Made by a program: the position numbers and the translations under genes | Source of the DNA: Gemmatimonadota bacterium | GTDB taxonomy: Bacteria; Latescibacterota; UBA2968; UBA8231 | NCBI GenBank assembly: GCA_018672475.1 | Contig: JABHFS010000115.1 | Coordinates: 1 to 64,000, forward strand | Direction of reading: 5' to 3' | Length of the DNA stretch: 64,000 nucleotides | Shown here: piece after piece, positions 36,979-45,837 of the stretch | Position numbering within the stretch: the first letter of the stretch is position 1 | How the letters are laid out: each line of letters begins with the position of its first letter | The notes under the pieces: generated by a model | Seen by the model: the letters and a program-made list of their open reading frames with translations, nothing else | What the model was told of the DNA's origin: nothing | The model's database searches: none

Positions 36979-38205
36979 TCACGCTCTTTTTTTGTTGTAT
37001 ATAAATGTCGGAGGAGCCTTATCCTCAATAAACTCCCTAGTGATCACACATTCATTTACATCGTCTCTGGCTGGGAGTTCGTACATGATCTCGAACATGA
37101 CCGTTTCGAGTACTGCCCTCAATCCCCGTGCACCCATTTCCTTCTCTTGCGTCAACTCCACAACTTTCTCCAAAGCCCCATCTTCAAACCTCAAATCGAC
37201 ACCATCGATCTCAAACAACTTTTGATACTGTTTTATCAACGCATTTTTCGGCTTGACCAGAATATCCAATAGCGCTGCATCGCTCAACGGGTGCAAGGTT
37301 CCGACAACGGGCAAACGCCCTATCAATTCTGGAATCAGGCCGAACTGGATCAAATCCTCCGGCTCCACTCGCGGCAACAAATTATTTTCGTCGATTTCGA
37401 CTTGGTTTTCAGTATTGCTACCAAAACCCATTGAACGCGTGCCGATGCGATGGCTGATGATTTTATCTAGACCATCATAGGCCCCACCACAGATAAAGAG
37501 GATATTTTTGGTATTTATCTGTACCAAAGGCTGTTCAGGGTGTTTCCGTCCGCCCTTCGGTGGGACACCAGATACTGTACCCTCTAAGATCTTTAGCAAT
37601 TCCTGTTGTACACCTTCGCCCGACACATCACGCGTAATCGAGGGATTACCGGATTTGCGCGCAATTTTATCGACTTCGTCGATGAATAGGATGCCCCGTT
37701 CGGCCTGGCTAACGTCGTAATCTGCAGCTTGCAGAATCCGCACCAGAATATTTTCGACATCCTCACCGACATAACCAGCCTCGGTTAATACAGTAGCATC
37801 GACAATCGCAAAAGGTACTTCCAAGACACGAGCAAGCGTCTCCGCCAACAGCGTCTTGCCAACGCCCGTGGGACCTATGAGTAAAATATTGCTCTTTGTC
37901 AGTTCTACATCGGTTACCCCTGAATACACGCGCTTGTAGTGATTATAGACCGCAACTGAAAGCGCTTTTTTTGCACGCTCCTGGCCGATTATGTGCTCGT
38001 CCAAATGAGCTTTTATTTCGGCCGGCTTAGGAAGGGGATTCCCGTTTAGATTCGGTTCCTGCTGGTTTTCTTCTTCAAGCACCTCATTACACAGCCCAAC
38101 GCACTCATTGCAAATGTGCACCGACGGCCCCTGTATAATCTTCTCAACCTGATCCACTCCCTTGCCACAGAAGGAGCATGCAACATTACGTGGTTTTTTG
38201 AGCAT
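36979..38205 (-). CDS. clpX: Clp protease ATP-binding subunit ClpX
   Basis: 408 residues. N-terminal zinc-binding domain with Cys10, Cys13, Cys32 and Cys35; AAA+ core with Walker A GPTGVGKT (~residue 110), Walker [11 protein letters not shown], pore loop in the GYVGEDVE segment and sensor 2 [11 protein letters not shown]-type loop is in the GTRSMGFGS region where the ClpP contact is expected. ClpX unfolds ssrA-tagged and other substrates and feeds them to ClpP. smpB and rqcH, which create such substrates, are in the same window. It follows the cold-shock-domain gene by 6 bases and is terminated by the hairpin at 36906-36948. Confidence 0.97.
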   Translation of the reverse strand: MLKKPRNVACSFCGKGVDQVEKIIQGPSVHICNECVGLCNEVLEEENQQEPNLNGNPLPKPAEIKAHLDEHIIGQERAKKALSVAVYNHYKRVYSGVTDVELTKSNILLIGPTGVGKTLLAETLARVLEVPFAIVDATVLTEAGYVGEDVENILVRILQAADYDVSQAERGILFIDEVDKIARKSGNPSITRDVSGEGVQQELLKILEGTVSGVPPKGGRKHPEQPLVQINTKNILFICGGAYDGLDKIISHRIGTRSMGFGSNTENQVEIDENNLLPRVEPEDLIQFGLIPELIGRLPVVGTLHPLSDAALLDILVKPKNALIKQYQKLFEIDGVDLRFEDGALEKVVELTQEKEMGARGLRAVLETVMFEIMYELPARDDVNECVITREFIEDKAPPTFIYNKKRA

Positions 38206-38211
38206 ATTCCC

Positions 38212-38895
38212 TTAGAACCTATCGTCGTTTTCGCCTAATGCGATATTTCCATCATCGTTCCCGGCTCCTTCAACACCATCAGTTGGGCTGCTATCGGCCG
38301 CAAGATCCTCGTGCCCGGCATCTGTTTCACTTACTTCAGTGGCTTGTTTTTCTTTTACATCTTCCTCACTGCTCTTTTCTTCTTGGCCAGCTTTCATGAC
38401 ATTAATCGCCTGAAAACCCTTTGCCGTACGAGTTACCATAAATTCGACTTCATCCCCTTGAGTCAAGCTTCGATCCCATGAGGAAATATCACGCCAGTGA
38501 ACAAAAACATCGACATGGCTATCTGTAGAAATAAAGCCATATCCCTTGTCGTTGTTAAACCACTTAACCGCGCCTTTTATCCAGGTATTCTCAGCCAGGT
38601 CAATCGGCTCCGTCCCAGCAGCACCGCCCCCGGAACTAACCGTCTCACCCTTAGAGGGATTTACCCCTTCTTGATTCGAACGCACAGGCGACGATCCCTC
38701 GCCGTGGTCTAACAACTGGGCAAACAACTCCCGCTTGAAAACTTCGCCGCCATCAACGCCCTTCGCGATCCATTCAATAACGGAAACCATACCTATTACA
38801 TAAGGACTATCCGTTCCGTAGACTTTCCGGGCGTCGCCTATGCGTTCGGCTAATTCGCCCACCAAGGCGCTTTCCAAATGCATTGAACTACCCAA
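38212..38895 (-). CDS. Cold-shock-domain protein with long acidic tail
   Basis: A TTG start at 38895 has AGGAGG 10 bases upstream; the first ATG (38883) is 22 bases from it, so TTG is more likely, giving 227 residues. Residues ~1-75 form a helical domain (SALVGELAERIGDARKVYG). A linker leads to a CspA-like fold (~108-172) with RNP1-like KGYGFISTD and RNP2-like VDVFVHW. The last ~55 residues are highly acidic. It should bind single-stranded RNA or DNA through the cold-shock domain; the N-terminal helical part may dimerise or bind a partner. It precedes clpX by 6 bases and is driven by the promoter at 38950-38978. Confidence 0.87.
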   Translation of the reverse strand: MGSSMHLESALVGELAERIGDARKVYGTDSPYVIGMVSVIEWIAKGVDGGEVFKRELFAQLLDHGEGSSPVRSNQEGVNPSKGETVSSGGGAAGTEPIDLAENTWIKGAVKWFNNDKGYGFISTDSHVDVFVHWRDISSWDRSLTQGDEVEFMVTRTAKGFQAINVMKAGQEEKSSEEDVKEKQATEVSETDAGHEDLAADSSPTDGVEGAGNDDGNIALGENDDRF

Positions 38896-38949
38896 TTAAC
38901 CATTTCCTCCTGCCCAAACGGGGCCTTAAGTTGCAAAAGTGGATGTTAC

Positions 38950-38978
38950 TAAGTAGCACATATATTGCGATTTGTCAA
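38950..38978 (-). promoter_or_regulatory. Promoter of cold-shock-domain gene and clpX
   Basis: Minus strand: TTGACA (38978-38973), 17 bases, TACTTA (38955-38950). Transcription would start about 45 bases before the TTG start codon. The -35 box overlaps the region right at the 3' end of the AI-2E-family gene (stop at 38980). Confidence 0.6.
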
Positions 38979-38979
38979 C

Positions 38980-40395
38980 CTATTCTAAACGGTATCCCCT
39001 GACCCCTTCATAAACGGTTTGGGAACTCACTTTTAGGATGCCCGTTAACGGCACTGCGATCAACATACCGACAATCCCCATCAACTGACTTCCTACCATC
39101 ACTACGAACAGAATGACCAGCGGATGCATCTCTACACTTTTAGCAACCACTGTCGGTTGAATAACCACATTATCGATCATTTGAATGATCAAAAACACGA
39201 CCACTATCTCGCCCACGACCCCGAATTCTCCCCCTGTCGCGAGCGCAGTAATTGAAGCGGCAAAGAAACCGATCAAAGGCCCAAGAAAGGGAATCATATT
39301 AGCTAAGCCCGCCAACAAACCCAGCGGCAGTGCATGTTCCACCTCGATCAAGGTCAAACCGCCAATCGCCAGAATAGAAACAACACTCGTCGCCAAAATT
39401 TGACCGCGAATATACCCGCCAATTTGGCCATTTATCTGATGGAGCAGATTTAGACATAACTCGAAATGGGCATTGGGCACCAATTCTATCAGGGTACGGG
39501 TAAGGCGCCTGCCCTCCTTGAGATAGAAAAAAGCCACAAAAGGCACAATAACCACAAAGGTTAAACCAGATACTAGCCCGCCGAGAAAAACGGTGGTTCC
39601 CCCTAACATGGTCTCGGTCAAACGCTCTCCATGTTCTTTAACTAAAGCGGGCAGATTGAAATCGCTACCTAGGAAATCTTGAAAAAGAGGTTGGAATTCT
39701 GATGCCTTTGTGCTGACTTTAGTCACGATATTAGGTCCGGCACTTCCGAAACCAATACCACTGTGGGAAAACACAACCGGCAGGGCCCCCATTTCGCCGG
39801 TAGATTCCCCTCGATGGCCAACATCTATGGCATCGTTCCTGCGATTGCCATAGACCTTAAGCCTATAAATATGCGCGCTTTCATTTTGACCATAGACAAC
39901 GGAGAGCACATTCTCAGACGCCTGATGACTTTGCGGGGCAAAACGAATTTGCACCTCAGTCTGGCCACCTGATTCAATCTCAAAAGGCAAATCCTTGATG
40001 TTCAACAGGGCAAAAGGCTGTGTCTTAGATACGTCCTCCCAAGCGATGTTTTCTACGACTAACGGGCTTTCACCGTTATTCTTTATAACGAAGGATTTAT
40101 CTATTTTCTCCCGGCGCATAAAACCATCGCTCAACTCGACCATCTCACCGGTCAATTTACCTCCGACCTTAAAAGCCGCGAACCCCAACCCTGTAAACGC
40201 CATAACAAAAACGAGCAGGATGCTCCAAGTCCGCTCCAATCCACGCCCTTCCATGCGGTCTACGACCGGAGCGAGAACATAAGCCAAAACGAAAGCCAAG
40301 CCGAAAGGAGCGAGAACACCGCGGATCTGATAGATTACCCACAGAATTCCCACGGCTACCAACAACCCGATGATGATCTTGATTTGTTGATTCAT
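38980..40395 (-). CDS. AI-2E/PerM family permease with inserted Ig-like domain
   Basis: 471 residues, against ~350 for ordinary family members. Residues 1-80 hold the first three membrane segments; residues ~225-465 hold the rest with the family motifs FFYLKEGRRL, GQILATSVVSILAIGGL, GLANMIPFLGPLIGF and VIQPTVVAKSVEMHPLVIL. Between them, residues ~98-184 form a beta-sandwich that resembles ASH/DUF1573-type Ig domains (SFVIKNNGESPLVVENI; LPFEIESGGQTEVQIRFAP; LSVVYGQ; HIYRLKVYGNR). It falls in the loop after TM3, expected to be periplasmic. PerM relatives export small molecules or ions. The overlap of 4 bases with the cyclic-nucleotide-binding gene indicates coupling. Confidence 0.85.
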   Translation of the reverse strand: MNQQIKIIIGLLVAVGILWVIYQIRGVLAPFGLAFVLAYVLAPVVDRMEGRGLERTWSILLVFVMAFTGLGFAAFKVGGKLTGEMVELSDGFMRREKIDKSFVIKNNGESPLVVENIAWEDVSKTQPFALLNIKDLPFEIESGGQTEVQIRFAPQSHQASENVLSVVYGQNESAHIYRLKVYGNRRNDAIDVGHRGESTGEMGALPVVFSHSGIGFGSAGPNIVTKVSTKASEFQPLFQDFLGSDFNLPALVKEHGERLTETMLGGTTVFLGGLVSGLTFVVIVPFVAFFYLKEGRRLTRTLIELVPNAHFELCLNLLHQINGQIGGYIRGQILATSVVSILAIGGLTLIEVEHALPLGLLAGLANMIPFLGPLIGFFAASITALATGGEFGVVGEIVVVFLIIQMIDNVVIQPTVVAKSVEMHPLVILFVVMVGSQLMGIVGMLIAVPLTGILKVSSQTVYEGVRGYRLE

Positions 40396-40982
40396 GAACT
40401 TATGGCCCCAGCCTCTTCACCCTCGGTTTCTCGTCGCCCCAGTCCTGCCCTTTTGTTTTCTTCCCCTACCTGCTTCACCCGCATTCGCGCCTCTTTTAAC
40501 AACCGGTTGGTATGCCGTAAGCGGACCGATATCATTTGTGAAAGCCGCATTACGATCTTCAACCCCAAGCGAGGATTGCTTTCTATCAATTCGAGCAGAT
40601 CAGGTCGAAAGAAACCAATGATTCGACAAGTCTCATTCGCATATGCCGAAGCGGTTCGCGGTGATTCGTCGAGCAGGGCTTGCTCGCCAAAGAAGTCTCC
40701 GCCGGTCAAAGTCGCCAATTGCTGCTGGACCCCATCCTCACCGACCTGCGTAATCCGCACTTCGCCAGCGACAATGATATACATGCCAACCCCAGGGTCC
40801 CCCTCATTGATGATTCCCTCATCTGCGTTCCAATTTCGACGGTGGAGGATACTTTCGATTTTATTAAATTCCCGTCTGCCCAAATCTTGGAATATGGGGA
40901 CTTTTTTCAACATATCGAAGATATCCGCCTCTTCTTTGTCACGCCGGCGAAAGATATTGCTCCAGAATGGATCAGAAGGCAT
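40392..40982 (-). CDS. Cyclic-nucleotide-binding domain protein without HTH
   Basis: 196 residues. A cNMP-binding domain covers residues ~25-145: VPIFQDLGRREFNKIESILHRR, the phosphate-binding cassette GGDFFGEQALLDESPRTASAYA, and the ending FFRPDLLELIESNPRLG. The helix after it is long and basic (RLSQMISVRLRHTNRLLKEARMRVKQ), with no helix-turn-helix, so it is not a CRP-type regulator. It more likely serves as a ligand-sensing partner of the permease, whose gene overlaps by 4 bases. The cassette has GEQALL then SPRTA, matching the Glu and Arg needed for cyclic nucleotide binding. Confidence 0.88.
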   Translation of the reverse strand: MPSDPFWSNIFRRRDKEEADIFDMLKKVPIFQDLGRREFNKIESILHRRNWNADEGIINEGDPGVGMYIIVAGEVRITQVGEDGVQQQLATLTGGDFFGEQALLDESPRTASAYANETCRIIGFFRPDLLELIESNPRLGLKIVMRLSQMISVRLRHTNRLLKEARMRVKQVGEENKRAGLGRRETEGEEAGAISS

Positions 40983-41007
40983 AGTTTAAACTCCCGCTAA
41001 TACAGGC

Positions 41008-41045
41008 AAAACGACCCCTTGTGCATGGGCCCAAGGGGTCGTTTT
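41008..41045. terminator. Perfect bidirectional terminator after trxA
   Basis: AAAACGACCCCTTG (41008-41021) pairs perfectly over 14 bases with CAAGGGGTCGTTTT (41032-41045). A and T tracts at both ends allow termination in either direction. It serves trxA, which ends at 41082. Confidence 0.9.
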
Positions 41046-41081
41046 CTCGTCAATCTCACAATCGGGCCACACCCGCCCCAA

Positions 41082-41411
41082 TCAATTGGATAATGAGGCC
41101 TCTAGCTTTTCAGTGATTTGCTGCTTGGGAACGGCCCCAATCAATTGATCGGCCACTTTGCCTCCTTTGAAAATTAGCAAAGTGGGGATACTGCGGATAC
41201 CAAATTCTGCCGCTGTTTTCTGCGCTGAATCGACATCCAACTTGCAAACCTTGGCCTTACCTTCGTATTCACTACTCAATTCTCTAACGATCGGCGCAAT
41301 CATCCGGCAAGGCCCACACCATGTCGCCCAAAAATCGACGAGAACAGGCACATCGGAATCTAGTACTTCAGCACTAAAATTGTCGTCTGTCAATGTAATA
41401 GGTTCGCTCAT
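41082..41411 (-). CDS. trxA: Thioredoxin
   Basis: 109 residues, full thioredoxin fold with active site W31-C-G-P-C35, the buried Asp in VLVDFWATW, and the cis-Pro in GIRSIPTLLIFKGG. It reduces disulfides in cytoplasmic proteins, fed by thioredoxin reductase. Transcribed alone from the promoter at 41493-41521 and ended by the hairpin at 41008-41045. Confidence 0.97.
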   Translation of the reverse strand: MSEPITLTDDNFSAEVLDSDVPVLVDFWATWCGPCRMIAPIVRELSSEYEGKAKVCKLDVDSAQKTAAEFGIRSIPTLLIFKGGKVADQLIGAVPKQQITEKLEASLSN

Positions 41412-41492
41412 AATTCTCCCCTTATCACTCAGTTAAAATATTAAACAAATCATTTGTTTTCAGCACCTTACAGCCACTACATATGGTGTCCC

Positions 41493-41521
41493 AATGTAAT
41501 TTCAACACTATGGACTGTCAA
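41493..41521 (-). promoter_or_regulatory. Promoter of trxA
   Basis: Minus strand: TTGACA (41521-41516), 17 bases, TACATT (41498-41493). The trxA start lies about 80 bases downstream. The -35 box touches the stop region of holA (41525). Confidence 0.6.
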
Positions 41522-41524
41522 GCC

Positions 41525-42547
41525 TCAGTGCTTTTGGGCAATTCCGCACAATTGTGCGATCAAAAGGTCTAAGATTAAATATTCCTGTCGGCGCCCCTGC
41601 GACTTCAATCGCCAATCAGCCTCCTTTAACGCACCAAGACCAGCCCAAAACCAAGAGGTCGGACGACTTTTAGCCTGATCCATATACCCCTTCAGAAAAA
41701 AAGGCGCCACCCCTAATCCAGAAGCCATTTCATCCCTAGAGGTCGAATTACTCATTAGAGCCCGTGCTTTGATGAGTATTTGGAAATGACGAGCGATCAT
41801 GGCCACCGCACGCGTAGGTTCTTCCCCCTGGCCGAGGAACTGGTGTAACAATTCCTGCGCTTTACTTCCTTGGCCCTTGCCAATGGCATCTGCAAGGTCA
41901 AAAACACTGGCACCCCTGGTAATGCCTGTAACCTGTTCAACCGCTGAAACCTTTATAGGTAACCCCGCAAAACTGACCAGCTTTTCAAGTTCACTGACCA
42001 ATTCTCTGGGCTTGGCCCCCACGAATTGACTGAGCAATTGCACCGCCTCAGGTTCTATTTGAATGCCCATGCGCTTTGCATAACGCTGAATCCATTGCGG
42101 AACCTGATTGTCATAGGGCGGCTTAAATTCGACTGCTCTACCTTCGCGGGTCAATTCCCGGTAAAACTTCCTGCGCATGTCGACCTTTTGCCCTATCACC
42201 AATAGCTTGGTCGAATCGGCCGGTTTCGCTAAAACCCGCTCAAGACTGCGACATTGATCGGCCGACAGGTTATGCGCATCCCGCAGCACGACGAGTCGAT
42301 GCCCTGCCATCATTGGATATGCTTCGTATAAATTAAGGAAATCCAATACTTCAAATTGCTCCGCCCTGATAATATCGAGGTTGAAATCTCGCGCTTGGGC
42401 TGGAGCTAAAGCTTCAATCAATGATGCCGCCACTGCTTCTCGTTCGTATTCTTCTTCTCCATACAACAAATAGAACGACCCCATATCGCCACGCTTAATT
42501 TCAGCTAGTAACTGATCAGGACTAAAACCCTTGGCTTTCTTAGCCAT
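41525..42547 (-). CDS. holA: DNA polymerase III delta subunit
   Basis: The ATG at 42547 (340 residues) follows AAGAGGA and overlaps the small membrane-protein gene by 8 bases; an ATG 27 bases earlier is possible. The protein has the HolA layout: N-terminal AAA+-like domain with FYLLYGEEEYEREAVAASLIEAL, a degenerate non-hydrolytic P-loop, FEVLDFLNLYEAYPMMAGHRLVVLRDA, lid domain, and C-terminal collar with LLHQFLGQGEEPTRAVAMIARHFQ. Delta opens the beta sliding clamp in the loader complex. It is the only replisome gene here. Confidence 0.93.
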   Translation of the reverse strand: MAKKAKGFSPDQLLAEIKRGDMGSFYLLYGEEEYEREAVAASLIEALAPAQARDFNLDIIRAEQFEVLDFLNLYEAYPMMAGHRLVVLRDAHNLSADQCRSLERVLAKPADSTKLLVIGQKVDMRRKFYRELTREGRAVEFKPPYDNQVPQWIQRYAKRMGIQIEPEAVQLLSQFVGAKPRELVSELEKLVSFAGLPIKVSAVEQVTGITRGASVFDLADAIGKGQGSKAQELLHQFLGQGEEPTRAVAMIARHFQILIKARALMSNSTSRDEMASGLGVAPFFLKGYMDQAKSRPTSWFWAGLGALKEADWRLKSQGRRQEYLILDLLIAQLCGIAQKH

Positions 42548-42731
42548 TCTCGCCATCCTCTTGCCCGTCTTCAATTACCTTATATTCGGCATCTATCGCC
42601 TGACTCGGATCAATTCCTTCTCGCTTGTTGGATGCGCCCCCCCCTTGTCGAGATTCAAGCTGGTACTTGAGTCGCTGATAAAGGGCATAACAAGCGTAAA
42701 GGAAAACTGTCAATATTATTATCTTAATCAT
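42540..42731 (-). CDS. Small single-pass membrane protein, 63 aa
   Basis: From the ATG at 42731: one N-terminal membrane helix (MIKIIILTVFLYACYALYQRL), then a basic and acidic hydrophilic tail with GGGASNKREG and ending in IDAEYKVIEDGQEDGENG. A longer frame to 42788 starts inside a hydrophobic run and has no ribosome binding site. The architecture is like small DUF4834-type proteins of FCB bacteria, though I would not insist on that family. It overlaps holA by 8 bases, so the two are expressed together. Confidence 0.6.
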   Translation of the reverse strand: MIKIIILTVFLYACYALYQRLKYQLESRQGGGASNKREGIDPSQAIDAEYKVIEDGQEDGENG

Positions 42732-42855
42732 AATTGTGCTTCGATTGAGTTGAATCTTTAAAATACCCGCCCCACCCAATAGGGTCAATCCGGGTACGGT
42801 AATTCACGAGCAAACCCGTCACGGCTATTATCCTTTCAGGAGGAATATTATTTGA

Positions 42856-43543
42856 AAATTACCGCTGCTCGTCGCCAACGAGCTTCACTGGACTCCTAGT
42901 GATAATATAGTTTTAGCCCGTGGAGAATTCCCGGCCAATGTCTACCCCAGGTTAAACCAGGCACCGAAAGGTGTTGAAATCAACTGGGGCGAAGCTAAGC
43001 CTGGCCGGCTTTCAACGGCAGACTTTGCTAAAGTTGTCAACAGGAAAATGCGAGTTTTGAGTGTCAGTTCGGTGCAATTTTTCGATGGGTATCGTAGCAC
43101 CTTACAAGCCCGATCTGCCTTGTGTAAAGACCACGGCATTCTCTTTGTCGTCGACGCAATTCAAAGCCTTGGAGTATTTTCACTTAATGTCGAGGAAGTG
43201 GGTATCGACGTGCTCTGCGCCGATGGGCACAAGTGCGGCAACAGACTTCCTCGTAGCCCAAGGAATCGACACGATCTCAAAACGAGTACTGATGCGTACC
43301 GACCGACTTTGCAGGGGATTAGAACAGCGTGGATATTCGATTCTAAGCTCAAGGGAAGACGGCCATAAACCTCGGATCGTCCCCTTCAAACACTCCACCT
43401 TGCCTTCGTTCGAATTATATAATCTCTTGCTCGCCAATAGAATCCAGGGGACCGAAAGAGCAGAGTATATTCGCCTATCGCCGCATTTCTACAATAGCGA
43501 AGAGGAGATCGACGAGGTATTGGCCTTGTTGTCTGTGGGTTGA
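42856..43543 (+). pseudogene. Remnant of class V aminotransferase (cysteine desulfurase-like)
   Basis: Two reading frames together give pieces of one class V aminotransferase. Frame one from 42856: ELHWTPSDNIVLARGEFPANVYP, RVLSVSSVQFFDGYRSTL, LFVVDAIQSLGVFSLNV, and the PLP-lysine site ADGHK. Right after this Lys (~43230) the frame is lost and the next ~80 residues of the family are missing. The other frame then gives the C-terminus: ATDFLVAQGIDTISKRVL, LEQRGYSILSSREDG and IRLSPHFYNSEEEIDEVL, ending at 43543. The N-terminal ~100 residues are absent too. So there is a 5' truncation, an internal deletion and a frameshift. AGGAGG at 42837 is an orphan ribosome binding site. Confidence 0.88.
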
Positions 43544-43554
43544 GGTTCAGCTTA

Positions 43555-45750
43555 CTACCTCTTTTTGCTTTTGCTTTTGCTTTTGCCTTTGCTTTTGCTT
43601 TTGCTTTTGCTTTTGCTTTTTCCTTTCCCCTTGCCTCTCTTGCCGCTCTCCCCATCTTCTACCAGCACCAGATCCATTTCCCGCGCCGCCCAATCGACGT
43701 CGGCAACGACAACATTCACCGGCGTCCCCAATTCAAAAACTCGCCCACTCCGACGGCCCACCAGCCGATGTCTTTTTTCATCCATAATAAAATAATCATC
43801 TAGGTCGCGGAGAAGGCAGAAACCGTCGACCATAAAATCACCGACCTGGACAAAAAACCCACCGCGTAAAACCCCCGACACGACTCCGGGAAATTGCTCT
43901 CCTACAAATTGCTCCATATAGCGCATTTGTTTGGTTTTTATGTAGATTCGCTCAGCCTCTTCCGCTCGCCGCTCCCTAGCCGAAGTCCAGCGTCCCAACC
44001 CCAGTAAACCTTCGACTTCGATCGCACCATTCCCCTTCTCCTCCGCGATGAACCTTTTAATAACCCGGTGAACCCATAAATCGGGATATCGACGGATAGG
44101 TGAAGTAAAATGCAAGTAGGAAGAACAAGCCAAGCCAAAATGCCCAGAGTTACCGGATGTATATTCCGCCCTCGACATGGCTTTCAATACTAGCTTGTTA
44201 ATCAGAGGAGCATCTTTCCTATCCGCGATCTGGCGCAGGAAAAGCTGAAGATCCTTCGGCCGCACTTCGTCATCGGGGCCCAGTTCAACCCGCAACGAAG
44301 ACACGATTCCGCCCAATTCTACTAAGCCAACTGAGGACGGGGGCCGATGAACGCGATATAACACCGGCAATTGCCGGCGTTGCGCGAAATCAGCGACACA
44401 CTCATTCGCCAAGAGCATAAATTCTTCTATCAACCGATGGCTCTCCCAACGCGGATAGCGCCCCAAGGCGATGGGCCGACTCTCTTCGTCAACCACTACG
44501 CGCGCTTGGTCTATTGCGAAATCAAGGGCTCCCCGCTCCAGGCGGATTTTTGTCCGCTGCTGGGCGAGCTGGCGCATTAATGCGAGATCATCAGTAAAAT
44601 CTACAGCCGGCCCAGCATCTTCTAAGCGGCCATCAAAAACACTTTGCACCTGTCCATACGTCAGCCTCCCAGCACTATGGATAACCGATTCGCATATGCG
44701 ATAATCAACTAGGGCTCCGTTGGCGTCGACTTCGATAAAAATAGACATGGCCAAACGATCTTCCCCCGGTGCCAGGGTGCAAATATCGGCGGCTATACGA
44801 GCCGGCAACATATGGATTACGCGATCCAATAAATAGACACTTGTAGCTCGATCCTTTGCTTCCTTGTCCAGCTCCGTCCCCTCTTGTACAAAATGACTTA
44901 CATCGGCAATATGAACCCCTAGGACCCGGTGACCGTTTTCTATTTTTTCAATCGAAATGGCGTCGTCAAAATCCTTGGCTTCATCGGGATCAATAGTACA
45001 ACAAGAGAGCCCCCTAAGATCCTCACGTCGAGTCAAATCTAAATCGATTCGGGCCTGTTCCGCTTCTTGCTGCACTGCATCCGAAAAATCTACCTGTAAA
45101 TCAAAACGGCGAACAAGAGAAAGAAAATCAAGCTTGGGATCGTCCGGATCACCCAATATTTCTATAATTTTCCCCCTGAGCCCATCATACCCCACATCCC
45201 TTTCGACTATGCGAACAACGACCTTATAGCCCTCCTTCACCCCATCGCTAGGCTTACCATCCAAAAATATATCCCGGTTTACCCCCGCTTCATCTGGGCT
45301 AACCAAGTGACGCCTACCCCGCACCCTATAGGTGCCGAGAAACTCACCTTGGACTTGCTCGACAATTTCGGTAACCCGCCCCAATGGCTCACCTCGTCGA
45401 CTACTAGCCCCAGTAAGCGCCACGCCGACCAAATCACCGTCCATTGCCTCACCAAGGTCTCTCGCTTGAATAAAGACATCCGAGCTGTCGCCACTTCTTG
45501 CAAGCAATCCAAATCCACGTATATGCACCTTCAAGCGACCAACGACCTGATCGATGGTCGAAGGTTGCATATATCGACTGTGGCGCCCACGCATCAACGC
45601 CCCCTCCCGCACCAAACCCTTAACCAATTGCCGAAATTCACGGTAATCGGCCTGTGTAACCCCCATCGTTTTTGCCAGCTCTTTCATCTTACCCGGCTGA
45701 TAAGTGGTTTTAGCGATATGGGAGAGTATTTTTTCGCGCGTTATTTTCAT
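43555..45750 (-). CDS. rnr: Ribonuclease R
   Basis: 731 residues: N-terminal winged helix (KTTYQPGKMKELAKTMGVT), cold-shock domains 1 and 2 (residues ~65-215), the RNB catalytic domain with the magnesium-binding aspartates in CCTIDPDEAKDFDDAIS, HIADVSHFV, RRYPDLWVHRVIKRF, then the S1 domain (residues ~610-700: FPGVVSGVLRGGFFVQVGDFMVDGF). A basic tail rich in Lys and Ser closes the protein and is encoded by a hexamer repeat. RNase R degrades structured RNA 3' to 5' and works with SmpB/tmRNA in quality control. It is preceded by a terminator, so it has its own promoter. Confidence 0.95.
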   Translation of the reverse strand: MKITREKILSHIAKTTYQPGKMKELAKTMGVTQADYREFRQLVKGLVREGALMRGRHSRYMQPSTIDQVVGRLKVHIRGFGLLARSGDSSDVFIQARDLGEAMDGDLVGVALTGASSRRGEPLGRVTEIVEQVQGEFLGTYRVRGRRHLVSPDEAGVNRDIFLDGKPSDGVKEGYKVVVRIVERDVGYDGLRGKIIEILGDPDDPKLDFLSLVRRFDLQVDFSDAVQQEAEQARIDLDLTRREDLRGLSCCTIDPDEAKDFDDAISIEKIENGHRVLGVHIADVSHFVQEGTELDKEAKDRATSVYLLDRVIHMLPARIAADICTLAPGEDRLAMSIFIEVDANGALVDYRICESVIHSAGRLTYGQVQSVFDGRLEDAGPAVDFTDDLALMRQLAQQRTKIRLERGALDFAIDQARVVVDEESRPIALGRYPRWESHRLIEEFMLLANECVADFAQRRQLPVLYRVHRPPSSVGLVELGGIVSSLRVELGPDDEVRPKDLQLFLRQIADRKDAPLINKLVLKAMSRAEYTSGNSGHFGLACSSYLHFTSPIRRYPDLWVHRVIKRFIAEEKGNGAIEVEGLLGLGRWTSARERRAEEAERIYIKTKQMRYMEQFVGEQFPGVVSGVLRGGFFVQVGDFMVDGFCLLRDLDDYFIMDEKRHRLVGRRSGRVFELGTPVNVVVADVDWAAREMDLVLVEDGESGKRGKGKGKSKSKSKSKSKGKSKSKSKKR
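43562..43622. repeat. Hexanucleotide repeat in rnr 3' end
   Basis: About ten copies of ttttgc (coding strand GCAAAA, read as alternating Lys and Ser codons AAA AGC), with one cctttg interruption near 43587. In-frame length change would alter the tail of RNase R by Lys-Ser pairs. Confidence 0.95.
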
Positions 45751-45763
45751 TGATCCTGCCTAT

Positions 45764-45793
45764 AAAAAAAGCTCCCCCGAAACCGGGGGAGCT
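45764..45793 (-). terminator. Intrinsic terminator upstream of rnr
   Basis: Minus strand: AGCTCCCCCG (45793-45784), loop GTTT, CGGGGGAGCT (45779-45770), then a run of T. A perfect 10-bp stem ending transcription from the lipoprotein gene at 45838-46293. Confidence 0.93.
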
Positions 45794-45837
45794 GATTACT
45801 TCTATACAGTTGCGATTTCTATCTAACGAAATGGCAT

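Noticed and set aside
43048-43368. 106-codon plus-strand frame as an intact gene
   Set aside because: Its first part is aminotransferase sequence and its second part is the wrong frame of the same family; it is part of the pseudogene.
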